Origin: Terriglobales bacterium
GTDB lineage: Bacteria; Acidobacteriota; Terriglobia; Terriglobales; Acidobacteriaceae
DNA: 64,000 nucleotides
Direction of reading: 5' to 3'
Assembly: GCA_035567895.1 (NCBI GenBank)
Contig: DATMPC010000085.1
Span: forward strand, 124,001 to 188,000
Part shown: piece after piece, positions 44,721-54,300 of the stretch
How the letters are laid out: each line of letters opens with the position of its first letter
Numbering within the stretch: the first letter of the stretch is position 1
Translations under genes and position numbers: made by a program
The notes under the pieces: generated by a model
What the model was told of the DNA's origin: nothing
Seen by the model: the letters and a program-made list of their open reading frames with translations, nothing else
The model's database searches: none

Positions 44721-44766
44721 GTGGGACAAAGGGCCCAAATTTCGAGCTTTGTCCCACGCTTTTTTC
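44721..44766 (+). terminator. Terminator-like hairpin with T-run
   Basis: GTGGGACAAAG (44721-44731) pairs perfectly with CTTTGTCCCAC (44747-44757), loop 15 bases, followed by GCTTTTTTCT. It would end transcription from the gtrA direction, or be the 3' end of a small RNA beginning near the 44620 hairpin. Together with that hairpin it explains most of the 324-base gap 44539-44862; nothing else is seen there. Confidence 0.7.
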
Positions 44767-44862
44767 TGACATAGCGAAGCGCCTCAAAGGGGGTCAAGGA
44801 GGCATCACCAGCAGAAGGGCAAGCCGCAACGCGCGGCGAGCCCAGCGTACAATCGGCAGGCA

Positions 44863-45993
44863 ATGGCCCGAGGAAGAAATAGTTCCAAATCAGAGGATCT
44901 CTCCGGAGCCGTTCCCGCTGAACAACTCCAAGAAGTATTTCCGCCAATCGATCTTCCCATTCGTCCGCCATTTCCGCCCATGGAGGCTCGCACAGCCGTT
45001 CAATTACCTGAGTCCGGCGATTGGCTCTATGAACCGAAATGGGATGGGTTTCGTGGCCTTGCGTTCCGCAAGAATGATGATGTTTTGCTACAGTCCAAAG
45101 CTGGGCAACCGCTTGGTCGTTACTTCCCCGAGTTGATCGAGGCGCTGCGTGCGCTGCCGCAAAGACAGTTCGTGCTTGACGGCGAAATAGTGATCCTCAG
45201 CGAAGGGCATCTGGATTTCAACGCGCTGCTGCAGCGCATTCACCCAGCAGAGAGCCGCATTCGGAGACTGGCCACGGAGACGCCGGTGACGTTCTTAAGC
45301 TTCGACGTGCTGGTCAATGCCGACGGCAAACTGCTGACTGACGAGACGCTTGAGCGTCGCAAAACAGGCCTGAAAGAATTCTTTGATCAGGTTGGGAAGA
45401 ATCCCACTGTGCGACTTTCGCCCTCAACTCGTGATTTGCAGGTAGCCCAGCGTTGGATGGGCAATCTTGCAACCGTTGGATTCGATGGCGTGGTCGCAAA
45501 GAAACTGGAAGAGACCTATCTCTCCGGAGAACGCAGCGGCATGGTGAAAGTGAAACGCTTGCGCACGGCGGATTGTGTCGTCGGTGGATTCCGTTATGCG
45601 AGCAAAGGCGAAGTGATCGGCTCAATGCTGCTGGGACTCCACGACGAGCAGGGAAGACTCAATCACGTCGGCTTCACTTCAAGCTTCAAGGCTGAAGAGC
45701 GTGTGAAGTTGGTGAAGACACTCGAGCCTTACATCACTCAAGAGAAGCAGGAAGGATTCAGCGGCAACGCTCCCGGCGGACCCAGCCGATGGGCGACCGA
45801 GCGCTCCACCGAGTGGGTTCCGCTTCAGAACAAGCTGGTATGTGAAGTGCAATACGATCATTTCTCCGGCGGACGCTTCCGTCACGGATGCAAGTTTCTC
45901 AGATGGCGTCCGGATAAATCGCCGGAGCAGTGCACTTACGAACAGGTGATTCCGGGTACTGCGGGAGACTTAGAAAAACTCCTGGTGGCGTGA
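44863..45993 (+). CDS. ATP-dependent DNA ligase (LigC-like)
   Basis: A 376-residue stand-alone ATP-dependent ligase. Motif I is EPKWDGFR (adenylated Lys near 59), motif III is in LDGEIVIL, motif IV in FDGVVAKK and motif V in MVKVKRLRTADCVV. The OB-fold follows to the end with GSMLLGLHDEQG. The layout matches LigC/LigD-ligase domains involved in repair alongside Ku; no ku, polymerase or nuclease domain is attached or adjacent. Thus the pathway is uncertain. The 3' end overlaps the remnant transporter gene on the other strand. Confidence 0.9.
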   Translation: MARGRNSSKSEDLSGAVPAEQLQEVFPPIDLPIRPPFPPMEARTAVQLPESGDWLYEPKWDGFRGLAFRKNDDVLLQSKAGQPLGRYFPELIEALRALPQRQFVLDGEIVILSEGHLDFNALLQRIHPAESRIRRLATETPVTFLSFDVLVNADGKLLTDETLERRKTGLKEFFDQVGKNPTVRLSPSTRDLQVAQRWMGNLATVGFDGVVAKKLEETYLSGERSGMVKVKRLRTADCVVGGFRYASKGEVIGSMLLGLHDEQGRLNHVGFTSSFKAEERVKLVKTLEPYITQEKQEGFSGNAPGGPSRWATERSTEWVPLQNKLVCEVQYDHFSGGRFRHGCKFLRWRPDKSPEQCTYEQVIPGTAGDLEKLLVA

Positions 45994-46133
45994 CATCGAA
46001 TCGCAAAAAGCAGATCGAGCCATCTCTTAGCAGAGATGGCTCCGATTTGCCTCATTCCAACTGAGAGAAGTACGTCGCCTATTGCGGCGGATAACACAAT
46101 CGCCAGCAGAACCAGATATCGCCGGGCCGTCAT
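45936..46133 (-). pseudogene. Truncated EamA/DMT-type transporter remnant
   Basis: ATG 46133 overlaps the hpnJ stop (ATGA). The first 34 residues (MTARRYLVLLAIVLSAAIGD, then VLLSVGMRQIG) match the first helix of EamA-family drug/metabolite transporters. After the hairpin at 46017-46042 the similarity ends, and the rest is antisense of the DNA ligase 3' end, stopping at codon 65. The rest of the transporter, some 250 residues, is missing. A deletion or rearrangement joined the ligase gene here. Confidence 0.65.
46017..46042 (-). terminator. Perfect 11-bp hairpin between ligase and hpnJ
   Basis: GAGCCATCTCT (46017-46027), loop TAGC, AGAGATGGCTC (46032-46042). On the minus strand a T-run (46009-46005) begins seven bases after the stem, so it may end the hpnJ transcript. 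It marks the break point of the transporter remnant. Confidence 0.6.
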
Positions 46134-47638
46134 TCCGACCCGACTTCGACGACCTCTTCTTGTACCTGCGGTGCCGCTGGTATCGGTACTGGTTGCGGAT
46201 TCTTTCGCGTCTCTTCCACGTACTTGTTGCGGGCGGCGCGTAACTTCAGGAACGATTTGGCTTCTTTATATAGGCGTTTGCGGTCAGTGTTATTGAAGAT
46301 CGCTTTTCGTACGATGCGATAGACCTGCTTCGGACGGAAGTAGTACTCGTCGTAAAAGCGATGGACCATCTCCATCACGTAATCGCGCGGCAAACCGGGA
46401 TACTCGATGTGCGCCATCTGGTGTCCGCCGGAGTCCACCATCGACTGACTGTTGACGATGAATCCGTGTTTCTCCGCGAAATCGTGGAATTCCGTTCCGG
46501 GATAAGCGTGTGCAACTGAAACCTGAATCGTTTCGCAATCCAGCGATTTGGCGAAGTTGATGGTGTTGCGGATTGTCTCTTTGGTTTCTCCGGGCAATCC
46601 CAAAATGAAATCCGCGTGGATTACAAGTCCCAACTTGTGGCAATCGCGCGTGAAGTCGCGGGCGCGTTCAACGGTTGCACCTTTCTTGATGTTCTTCAAG
46701 ATCTGCGCATCGCCCGATTCAAAGCCGACGATCAGCAGACGGCAGCCGGCATCGCGCATCGCTTTGAGCGTGTCGTAGCTCGTCGTCACGCGGGAGGTGC
46801 AAGACCACGTCAGATTCAGGGGCTTTAGCTTCTGGCAAAGTTCGATTGTGCGCGGTCCCTGAATGTTGAACGTATCGTCGTCAAAGAAGAACTCCCTGAC
46901 GTTTGGCCAGTATTCTTTCGCTTTGGCCATTTCTCGCGCGACGGCATCGGTGGATCGCTTACGCCACGCGTGTCCGCTGAGGGTTTGTGGCCACAAGCAG
47001 AAGGTGCACTGCGCCGGGCATCCACGCGTCGTGTACAACGAGACGAATGGATACAACAAGAACGGAACGTTGTAGCGGGTTACGTCTAAATCGCGCTTGT
47101 AAACATCGGTCACATCCGGCAGAGCATCGAGGTCTTCAATCTGCGGGCGATCGGGATTGTGCACGACGCGCCCGTTCTTTCGATACGAGATGCCAAGGAT
47201 CTGATCGAGAGGCTTGCCTTGTGCGAACTCGACTACCGAGTAATCGAACTCTTTCCGACACACGAAGTCGATGGCATCACACTCGTTCAACGCCTTGTCC
47301 GGCGAAGTAGTAACCGGAGGTCCGACGAATGCGATCTTCAGCTTCGGATTCGCCGTCTTCATGGCGTCGGCGAGCTTCTGGTCACCTGTCCATCCCGGAG
47401 TGCTGGTAAACAGGACAAGGAACTCGTAGTCTTTGCCGATTTCGATAGTTTCGTCGGAGGAGACGTGGTGCGGTGGGGCGTCCAGCAGACGCGAGCCTTC
47501 TAGCATGCCCGCCGGATAAGCCAGCCAAACCGGATACCAATACGATTCAATCTCTCGAGTAGCCGGCCAACGCGAACTGGCGCCGCCGTCAAAGTTCTCG
47601 AACGAGGGAGGGTTCAGGAACAACGTTTTTAATGGCAT
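46130..47638 (-). CDS. Hopanoid-associated B12-binding radical SAM protein HpnJ
   Basis: A 502-residue radical SAM enzyme. It begins KTLFLNPPSFENFDGGASSR, the HpnJ signature start, and has an N-terminal cobalamin-binding-like domain (about 1-150). The radical SAM domain has the cluster motif CPAQCTFC near 208-215, then LWPQTLSGH and FFFDDDTF. HpnJ belongs to the pathway modifying the side chain of bacteriohopanepolyols in the outer or cell membrane. No other hopanoid gene (shc, hpnH, hpnG) is in the window, so it lies away from a full cluster or at its edge. A transporter remnant follows in overlap. Confidence 0.9.
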   Translation of the reverse strand: MPLKTLFLNPPSFENFDGGASSRWPATREIESYWYPVWLAYPAGMLEGSRLLDAPPHHVSSDETIEIGKDYEFLVLFTSTPGWTGDQKLADAMKTANPKLKIAFVGPPVTTSPDKALNECDAIDFVCRKEFDYSVVEFAQGKPLDQILGISYRKNGRVVHNPDRPQIEDLDALPDVTDVYKRDLDVTRYNVPFLLYPFVSLYTTRGCPAQCTFCLWPQTLSGHAWRKRSTDAVAREMAKAKEYWPNVREFFFDDDTFNIQGPRTIELCQKLKPLNLTWSCTSRVTTSYDTLKAMRDAGCRLLIVGFESGDAQILKNIKKGATVERARDFTRDCHKLGLVIHADFILGLPGETKETIRNTINFAKSLDCETIQVSVAHAYPGTEFHDFAEKHGFIVNSQSMVDSGGHQMAHIEYPGLPRDYVMEMVHRFYDEYYFRPKQVYRIVRKAIFNNTDRKRLYKEAKSFLKLRAARNKYVEETRKNPQPVPIPAAPQVQEEVVEVGSE

Positions 47639-47800
47639 GCTTCCATGTCAACTATAACATCCAGAGAACCCCGTTCATCGTCCCAAACAAGAAAATGTGA
47701 GAGTGGTAACTCATTGACAAAGCTACTACTTTGTGGAGTTAGACCGTCGCTAATTTGACCAGCGGTTGTGGACTGAAAGGTCGCCACGCATCCCCGGGAC

Positions 47801-49084
47801 TCAAGGTGTTGATAGCGCCCATTTCTCCAGGTCGCCGGTCTGCTTCAACAATTGCATCTGCGCTTTGTCCAGCTCATAGGTGGCGTCGAGCAAAGCCGAG
47901 TATTTGTCGTTTTCATCGAGCTGGACCTGCTGCTGATCGCGTAATGTCGCCTGTCCTGAATCGACCTTGGCCTGCATTGCTTGGGTATTGTTTTGGGAAA
48001 GTTGATACTCCAGCTTGGCCACTTCGCGCGCCGCGCTAAGCTGAGCGACTGTGCGTTGCAGCTTGAGAGTTTCCGTCGACACCTGTTCCTTCGCGGCATC
48101 TGCGTCTTTGCGTGCACGGTGTGCTTCGGCGTACAGGGCTTCGCTGTGGTCCTTCTGGGCCTTATTCAAGAACGGGAAGCGGATCTCCACTCCGAGGGCC
48201 CCATTGTTGTGTTTGAACGTCTTGTAGTACTGGTCGTAGTTGTTGTACTTGGCAAAGAGCGCGTATTGTCCTACGAGATCTACGGCGGGATAAAGTTGCT
48301 TATGCTCTCCGCGCGCCTGGAACAGCTTTGCGGCAGCAAGTTCTTGAGCACCTTTCACGGTTGGACTGAAAGCGATTGCGCGTGTAGCGAGGTCGTCTTC
48401 CTGTGAGACTTCGGGCAGGCGAGGAATCGATTCGGTGACGGTCTCGAATTCCTTTGCCGGCAATCCAGTAAGTTGTGATAAGCGCAGCCGAAGTGTATCG
48501 GCGCCGGCCAAGAGTTGTGCGATTTTGAGCCTAATGCGGGCGGTGTTCAACTTCGCGCGCGTGAGTTCGATCGCCGGGTCAACTCCTGCATCGATTCGTT
48601 GTTGCTCGATACTCTCGAATTTGACGGCAGCTTGCTCCTGTTGTTGGAGGATGCTGATCGATGCCTGATTCTTGTCGAGTTCTGAATAAGAGAGCGCCGT
48701 CTCAAGAATCACCTGGCCTTTTTTCTCGTCCTTATTGGCGGTTGCGGCGCGTATGTCGCTGCGCGCGGCTTTGATGAACTCGCGCTGCGCGAAGTTGAGC
48801 AGGAGGCTTGTGGAACTGACCTTGAAGATTGAGGGTTCGCCAAGCGGGAAGCCGAACGAGTATGCGAGTCCGGAACCGAAGTACACCTGCGGTATGTATT
48901 GGTCACGGGCCTCCAGATAGAGAGCTTGCAGACGGTTCACATCGGCAGATGCGGCAGTCGTTGTGGTGCTGTTGTGGATCGCTAACTCAATGGCGCGCTT
49001 GAACGGAACGGGTTCCGCTAAGGAGGCGATGTTGAACAGCAGGGAAGCGCAGATGAGCAGAGAAACACGAATATTCGCGAACAT
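47801..49084 (-). CDS. TolC-family outer-membrane efflux protein
   Basis: A 427-residue protein with a signal peptide (1-22) and the long alternating helices of TolC/OEP proteins: two repeats with heavy Ala/Gln/Glu content (about 60-240 and 260-420) and the LTGLPAKEFE phrase near 213-222. It should form a trimeric channel across the outer membrane for a tripartite pump. No adaptor or pump gene is adjacent, so the substrate is unknown. Its presence supports a diderm envelope. Confidence 0.85.
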   Translation of the reverse strand: MFANIRVSLLICASLLFNIASLAEPVPFKRAIELAIHNSTTTTAASADVNRLQALYLEARDQYIPQVYFGSGLAYSFGFPLGEPSIFKVSSTSLLLNFAQREFIKAARSDIRAATANKDEKKGQVILETALSYSELDKNQASISILQQQEQAAVKFESIEQQRIDAGVDPAIELTRAKLNTARIRLKIAQLLAGADTLRLRLSQLTGLPAKEFETVTESIPRLPEVSQEDDLATRAIAFSPTVKGAQELAAAKLFQARGEHKQLYPAVDLVGQYALFAKYNNYDQYYKTFKHNNGALGVEIRFPFLNKAQKDHSEALYAEAHRARKDADAAKEQVSTETLKLQRTVAQLSAAREVAKLEYQLSQNNTQAMQAKVDSGQATLRDQQQVQLDENDKYSALLDATYELDKAQMQLLKQTGDLEKWALSTP

Positions 49085-49130
49085 GGCAGAAATTCTACCT
49101 TGGTCCTTGGGACCGGATTCGCGAACACAG

Positions 49131-49160
49131 CAAAAAGCCCGGCACTATTGCGCCGGGCCT
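49131..49160 (-). terminator. Terminator after the repeat-rich secreted protein
   Basis: On the minus strand GGCCCGGC and GCCGGGCT (49159-49136) form a stem with an 8-base loop, followed by a T-run (49136-49132). Confidence 0.85.
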
Positions 49161-49181
49161 TGTTGCAATGCAGAAATCAGT

Positions 49182-49745
49182 CTATCGATAGCCTTGCTGA
49201 TAACCCTGTTGGTAGGACTGACGGTAGGCATCCTTATATTGCTGTCTATCTCCCATACTGGAGCTGTATCCCGGGGCGCCTTTGTAATTGTCGCCTTGAG
49301 TGGGACGGAAGCTGTGCCCGGTAGCGCGATCCTTACGGCCGTCGTTCACTCCATCTCGATAGCCGTTCTGTCGAGCGATACTTGATCCGTTGCCATAACC
49401 ACCGTTGCCGTAGCCGCCATTGCCGTACCCACCGTTGTGCTCATTTCGGTCATTATCCCGATCATGATCCCGGCCCCAGCCAGCATTGCCGTGCCGTCCA
49501 GCGTTATAACCGGCTTCATAGCCCTGGCGGTATGCTCGACGATCATCCGATTCGCGATAGCGATTTGAATCAGGATTAAAGCGTCGGCGATTTTGCGCGT
49601 CCGACCGGCCCTCTTCGTAACCTCGTTGATAGATCCTGCGATCGTCGCGATCCTGATAGCCCCAGCTGTGATAGTCCTGCCCAAACGTCAGTGCCGAACT
49701 GCTGAGTAGTGCGGCACTTACTAATAAGGTGCGAAACAGTCTCAC
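49182..49745 (-). CDS. Secreted Arg/Asp/Tyr/Gly-rich repeat protein
   Basis: A 187-residue protein. GTG 49745 is the start because GGGAGG stands about seven bases upstream and a signal peptide (to GQ near 24) follows at once. The mature part is low in hydrophobics and repeats units of the type RxYxxGYxxG (IYQRGYEEGRSDAQ, AYRQGYEAGYNAGRH, QNGYRDGVNDGRKD, YKDAYRQSYQQGYQQGYR). A central YGNGG triplet is repeated three times. It is likely an exported, flexible, surface-associated protein. Function unknown. A LacI-type palindrome lies about 215 bases upstream. Confidence 0.7.
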   Translation of the reverse strand: MRLFRTLLVSAALLSSSALTFGQDYHSWGYQDRDDRRIYQRGYEEGRSDAQNRRRFNPDSNRYRESDDRRAYRQGYEAGYNAGRHGNAGWGRDHDRDNDRNEHNGGYGNGGYGNGGYGNGSSIARQNGYRDGVNDGRKDRATGHSFRPTQGDNYKGAPGYSSSMGDRQQYKDAYRQSYQQGYQQGYR

Positions 49746-49959
49746 AATTTTCCTCCCGGCCCGGTTGTTGTTACCGAAGCGTCCGGCGGCATCTGCTGCC
49801 CAGCCTCTGCCAGTCACTAACACCTTAGATCGGAGGAAGTTCCGGGGGAAAGTCGCAAAGGGTCATGACCTTCGGTATGCTGACGTACAAGAGAAGACTC
49901 AAGGGGCAACTATCAAGAAGCCAATAGTCTTAGCGAAGAATAATCTCAACCAAGCTGGC

Positions 49960-49977
49960 TAGTGAATCGATTTACTA
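49960..49977. promoter_or_regulatory. LacI-type palindrome, site 1
   Basis: TAGTGAATCGATTTACTA is an 18-bp palindrome with a central CG and only one mismatched base pair. A related site stands at 51282-51299, on the other side of the LacI-family gene. It lies between the regulator gene's end and the start of the repeat-rich secreted protein, which it might control. Confidence 0.5.
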
Positions 49978-50034
49978 AGATTTTCGCCCAGCTATATTTC
50001 TAACAACGCTAGTGAGTGTCCCGATATGGGAGCA

Positions 50035-51150
50035 TCAGTCGCTGCTGGCTGCAGAAGCCTCTATCCTTTCCTGTTGCAACGGCGCCGACGGGCGCAAGCG
50101 CGTGGTGGTGGATTCGCGAATGACCAACTCCGGCTCCACCGCGACTTCCTTGGGAGCAGCGCCTTTGCGGCGAAGACGATCCAGCAGGGTGCGGGCGGCG
50201 ATCTCGCCCATGCGACGCAGAGGCTGGCGAATGGTTGTCAAGCTCGGCGTGTTGTAAGCGGCGCTCGGAATGTCGTCGAAGCCGACGACCGCTACGCTCC
50301 CGGGAACTTCCAGTCCAGCGTCGCGGAGCGCCCGAATCGCGCCGATGGCGGAAACGTCATTAAACGCGAACAATGCGGTGAAACGCTCACCGCTGGCCAG
50401 TAGTTTCTGCACGACGGGGTATCCCATATCGGGAAACGGAGTGCTGAATTCCATCTCCACGCACAAGGACGGCTTCATTTCCAGGTTGAGGCTCCTGGCG
50501 ACCTCGCAAATGCTCTGCCACCGAACTTCGCTGTCAGAACTCACTCGGGGGCCCTTCATAAAAGCAATCTCGCGATGGCCCATGCGGATAAGGTGGCCGA
50601 GCGCGAGCTCTGCTGCGCGTCTGTGGTCAATGATTACGTTAGTGACGCCCTCGATGTTGCGATGCCCGGCCACGATGACAACCGGTAAAGGAAGCGAGTG
50701 CATGATCGGAGTATCGATGGCGATGATGCCCTCGACCGCACGGTCGAGCATGATGAGGGGATACTCCTCGATAAGCTCGGGATTATTGCGGTGTCCAGCG
50801 GCGAAGTAGAAATAACCCTCCCCCATCAGATAGTCCTCGATTCCGCTGGTCAAAAGAGCAACGTAATCAGAAAGATCGGGGTGGAGGATGCCAATGGTGA
50901 ACGATCGCTGCATGCGCAAGGAACGCGCATAGAAGTTCGGGCGGTAGTTGAGTTCCTTCGCCGCTTGAAAGATCCGACGCTGCGTTTCCTCCGGAATGGC
51001 AGATGCAGCCTTCGTGCGGTTCATCACCAGCGAAACCGTTGCCGGAGAAAGATTTAGGTGCTCCGCCAACTCCTTAAGGCTGGGAATACGAACAGGTCTC
51101 TTCCCGTTTGTTTTCGAAGGGGTTTTCCCGCCGTCTTTCGATTTAGCCAT
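50035..51150 (-). CDS. LacI-family transcriptional regulator
   Basis: A 371-residue repressor. The N-terminal helix-turn-helix with the hinge helix reads PSLKELAEHLNLSPATVSLVMN near 22-43, preceded by a basic Lys-rich arm. Residues about 80-345 form the periplasmic-binding-like sugar sensor domain. ATG 51150 is chosen over one 12 codons upstream because the arm then has normal length. It is divergent from the TonB-dependent receptor, so it probably controls it in response to a sugar or nucleoside. Two CG-centred palindromes flank the gene. Confidence 0.9.
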   Translation of the reverse strand: MAKSKDGGKTPSKTNGKRPVRIPSLKELAEHLNLSPATVSLVMNRTKAASAIPEETQRRIFQAAKELNYRPNFYARSLRMQRSFTIGILHPDLSDYVALLTSGIEDYLMGEGYFYFAAGHRNNPELIEEYPLIMLDRAVEGIIAIDTPIMHSLPLPVVIVAGHRNIEGVTNVIIDHRRAAELALGHLIRMGHREIAFMKGPRVSSDSEVRWQSICEVARSLNLEMKPSLCVEMEFSTPFPDMGYPVVQKLLASGERFTALFAFNDVSAIGAIRALRDAGLEVPGSVAVVGFDDIPSAAYNTPSLTTIRQPLRRMGEIAARTLLDRLRRKGAAPKEVAVEPELVIRESTTTRLRPSAPLQQERIEASAASSD

Positions 51151-51234
51151 AAGACTCTTACGAAGTTTCGTTCCTGGAAGTTGCAACTCAGAGTACAGCT
51201 ACTTGCCCAAAAATTCGCGAAATAAAAAAAATTC

Positions 51235-51299
51235 TTGACAACAAATCCGGTTATGCAGCTTAATTACCGTCCAATAAAGCTCTACTAAATCGATTTGTC
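51235..51299 (+). promoter_or_regulatory. Promoter and LacI-type operator of the TonB-dependent receptor
   Basis: TTGACA at 51235-51240 and CTTAAT at 51259-51264 (spacing 18) form a plausible sigma-70-type promoter. About 20 bases downstream stands TACTAAATCGATTTGTCA (51282-51299) around the perfect palindrome AAATCGATTT (51287-51296). It matches the site at 49960-49977 in its core. A repressor there would block elongation from this promoter. Confidence 0.55.
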
Positions 51300-51392
51300 A
51301 GATCACAACCTAAAAAAATCACAGGCCCAAAGGATAAAAAACCAAGGTCAGTGCAGGTAAGAGCTATTCGTCGATCTTCGATGGGGGAAGCA

Positions 51393-54300
51393 ATGAAGCA
51401 CAAACTCAGCGGTCTGTTGTTGTTCTCTCTCCTGTTCGCGAGCTGCTTAGCATTCGCGCAAAAATACACCGGCACAATTCTGGGAACAGTCAAAGATTCC
51501 AGCGGGGCGATGATGCCGAACGTTACCGTCACGGCGCGCCACGTGGCCACAGGTGCGGTGCGAACTGCGACTACGACTGGGCAGGGCGACTTCACAATCA
51601 CGGATCTCACAGCCGGCGTGTACGACGTGACGGCGAGTGCGCCGAACTTCAAGGAAGTAGTTGCCAAGAACGTCGAGTTGCACGTCTCCAGCAACGCCAC
51701 CCTTAACCTCACGCTTCAGCCCGGCGGCACCACCGAAGTGGTGACGGTGGAAGCAAGCGCGGTGCAGGTGGAAACATCCACTGGTGCAGTCGGGAACGTG
51801 GTTGAGGGAACGCAAGTCCGCGAGCTGCCGTTGAACGGACGCAGCTTTGTTCAGCTGACCCAGTTGATGCCGGGCGTATCGCCTCAGGCCAACTTCGACT
51901 CCAAGCACAAGGGCTTGGAAGCGGGCGTCGATTTCTCGGTGAACGGAAACAGCACCACGGGAAACATCTTCATGGTCGACGGCGTGAACAACAACGACAT
52001 CGGCTCGAACCGCACGATCCTCGTATACCCGTCGATTGATTCGATCCAGGAATTCAAGATGCTGCGCAACAGCTATGGTCCTGAATACGGCCAGGCGATG
52101 GGCGCAGTCGTCAACATTGTGACCCGTGGCGGATCAAACAATTTTCACGGTGCCGCCTACTACTTCGGTCGAAACGATGCCTTGAATGCGACCGATTGGT
52201 TCAATAGCCTGAATAACATTCCCAAAGACAAGCTGCGCCGTAATGACTTCGGCTACAACGTTGGTGGCCCCATCAAGAAGGACAAACTGTTCTTCTTCTG
52301 GTCACAGGAGTGGAACCGCGAACTTCGCGGCAAGGCAAGAACAGGTGATGTCCCCACGGCGGCGGAAAAAGCTGGGGATTTCAGCAATCGGCGCACGGAC
52401 AAAGACAATAACGGGAACCCCTGCGACCCCGCTCCGGCAATCGGCGGGACCACATTCACGAACATCTCGCAGGTGCCCACAGGCGGACTCTCCAATGCGG
52501 GCAAGACCTATCTGAAGATGTTCCCCGACCCTAACCAAGCCAATCCGGTGAACTGCCAAAACTGGGCAACGTCAATAACCGCGCCCATTTACTGGAGAGA
52601 AGAGAATATTCGCGGTGACTACAATCTCGGTAAGACCTGGATGCTGTTTGGCCGGTTTACACAGGACCACTGGGAGCAGCCTTTCCCCGGCACGCTTGGC
52701 TTCTGGGGAGACGATCAATTTCCATCGATCGAAGGTGGTTGGAAGCAGCCAGGCTATCAAGCTACAGTCAAACTGACGAAACTCTTTGGAAACAGCGCTG
52801 TCAATGATTTCCAGGTTTCCTATGCCGCCAACCGCATCACGGTGAGTCAATCTGGAACCAATCCTGGGTTGAACGACCAGATCATTGCAGCCTCGCCGAC
52901 GTTCTATCCACTCTCTCAGAAGTTCAACGGAAACAAGATCGGTTATCCGGGATTCTGGGGCGGTTGCGGTCCAGACTGCGCCACGGGCAGCAACTTGTGG
53001 ATGCAGGGACCTTGGCATAACAACGAGCAACTCTATATCGCGAAGGACGACCTCTCTAAAGTATGGAGAAATCACACCTTTAAAGTCGGGTTCCTCGTAA
53101 GCAACAACCAGAAGAACGAGATGGTGATGAATGAATCCCAGGAAAACGCCTTTTACTGGGGTGCAGCCACCAATAACACAGGAAATGGCGCTTTCAACAT
53201 GCTGTGGAATCAGGTGCAGTGGGGCGGCAGCGAGAGCCAGACGAATCCCTTCTCGCAGATTCGCTGGCACGATGTCGAACCCTACTTTGGCGATACCTGG
53301 AAAATGCGTCCCAACCTAACCGTGGAATACGGCTTCCGTTGGTCCTTCCTGCGTATGCCGTACAGCGGCCCAGACAGGATCGCCACTTTTAGTCCAAGTG
53401 CTTTTAACCCAGCTTTGGGCAACGATGCGTGCAACGGACTACTGCTGCCTCCCGGCACTAATTTCTGCCAGGCTGCAGGATTCAAAGGCGGAGCTGCTGG
53501 TGTAAACCGTGCACTGAAGGACAATAACAACCACGCGATTGCGCCTCGGTTCGGCTTTGCATGGGATCCTTGGGGTACCGGAAAGACTGCGATTCGCGCA
53601 GGCGTCGGACAGTTCTTCCAGCGCGAACGTCTCAACAATACACTGCAAATGGCAACGAACCCGCCATTTTCGCTGACTGCAGATTACGGCCCGGGCCGAT
53701 TCTTGGATGTGGCTCCGGCGCCCGGAGCGCTCAAATCTGCAGGGTCTCCAGGCTTCGCGCAGGACACAAGCGACATTCTGCCCAACACGTGGCAATGGAA
53801 CTTGACGGCTGAACATCAGTTCTCACGCGGCAGCAAGATGGAACTTGCCTACGTCGGCAATCGGGGAGTTCACATGTTGCAGTACACGGATGCGAACCCT
53901 GTGCCTGCTTCACAACGTCTGAACTATGCGCTCAACAACAGCAACAGCGTTAGGCAGTTCGGTGCGTCGAATTTCGGCTTCATCACTGACGCATTCTGGG
54001 GTGGCGATTCCAATTACCATGCACTCCAGGCCCTTTATCGCGCGAAAGTGAAATCTGTCGACGCGCAGTTTGCCTACACCTGGTCCAAATCGCTTAGTGA
54101 TACAGACATAACCAATAGCGGGAACAACAATCGGGCAAGCTTGTTGCAGGATCCCGCCAATCCTCGCCTGAACTACGGGCCGAGTCAGATCAATCGGCCG
54201 CATGTATTTACGTCAAATATCGTCTACAACGCTCCACTACTGAACGACTACAATTCGTTCGTCAAGACTACTCTCGGTGGCTGGGAACTCGCGACCATTC

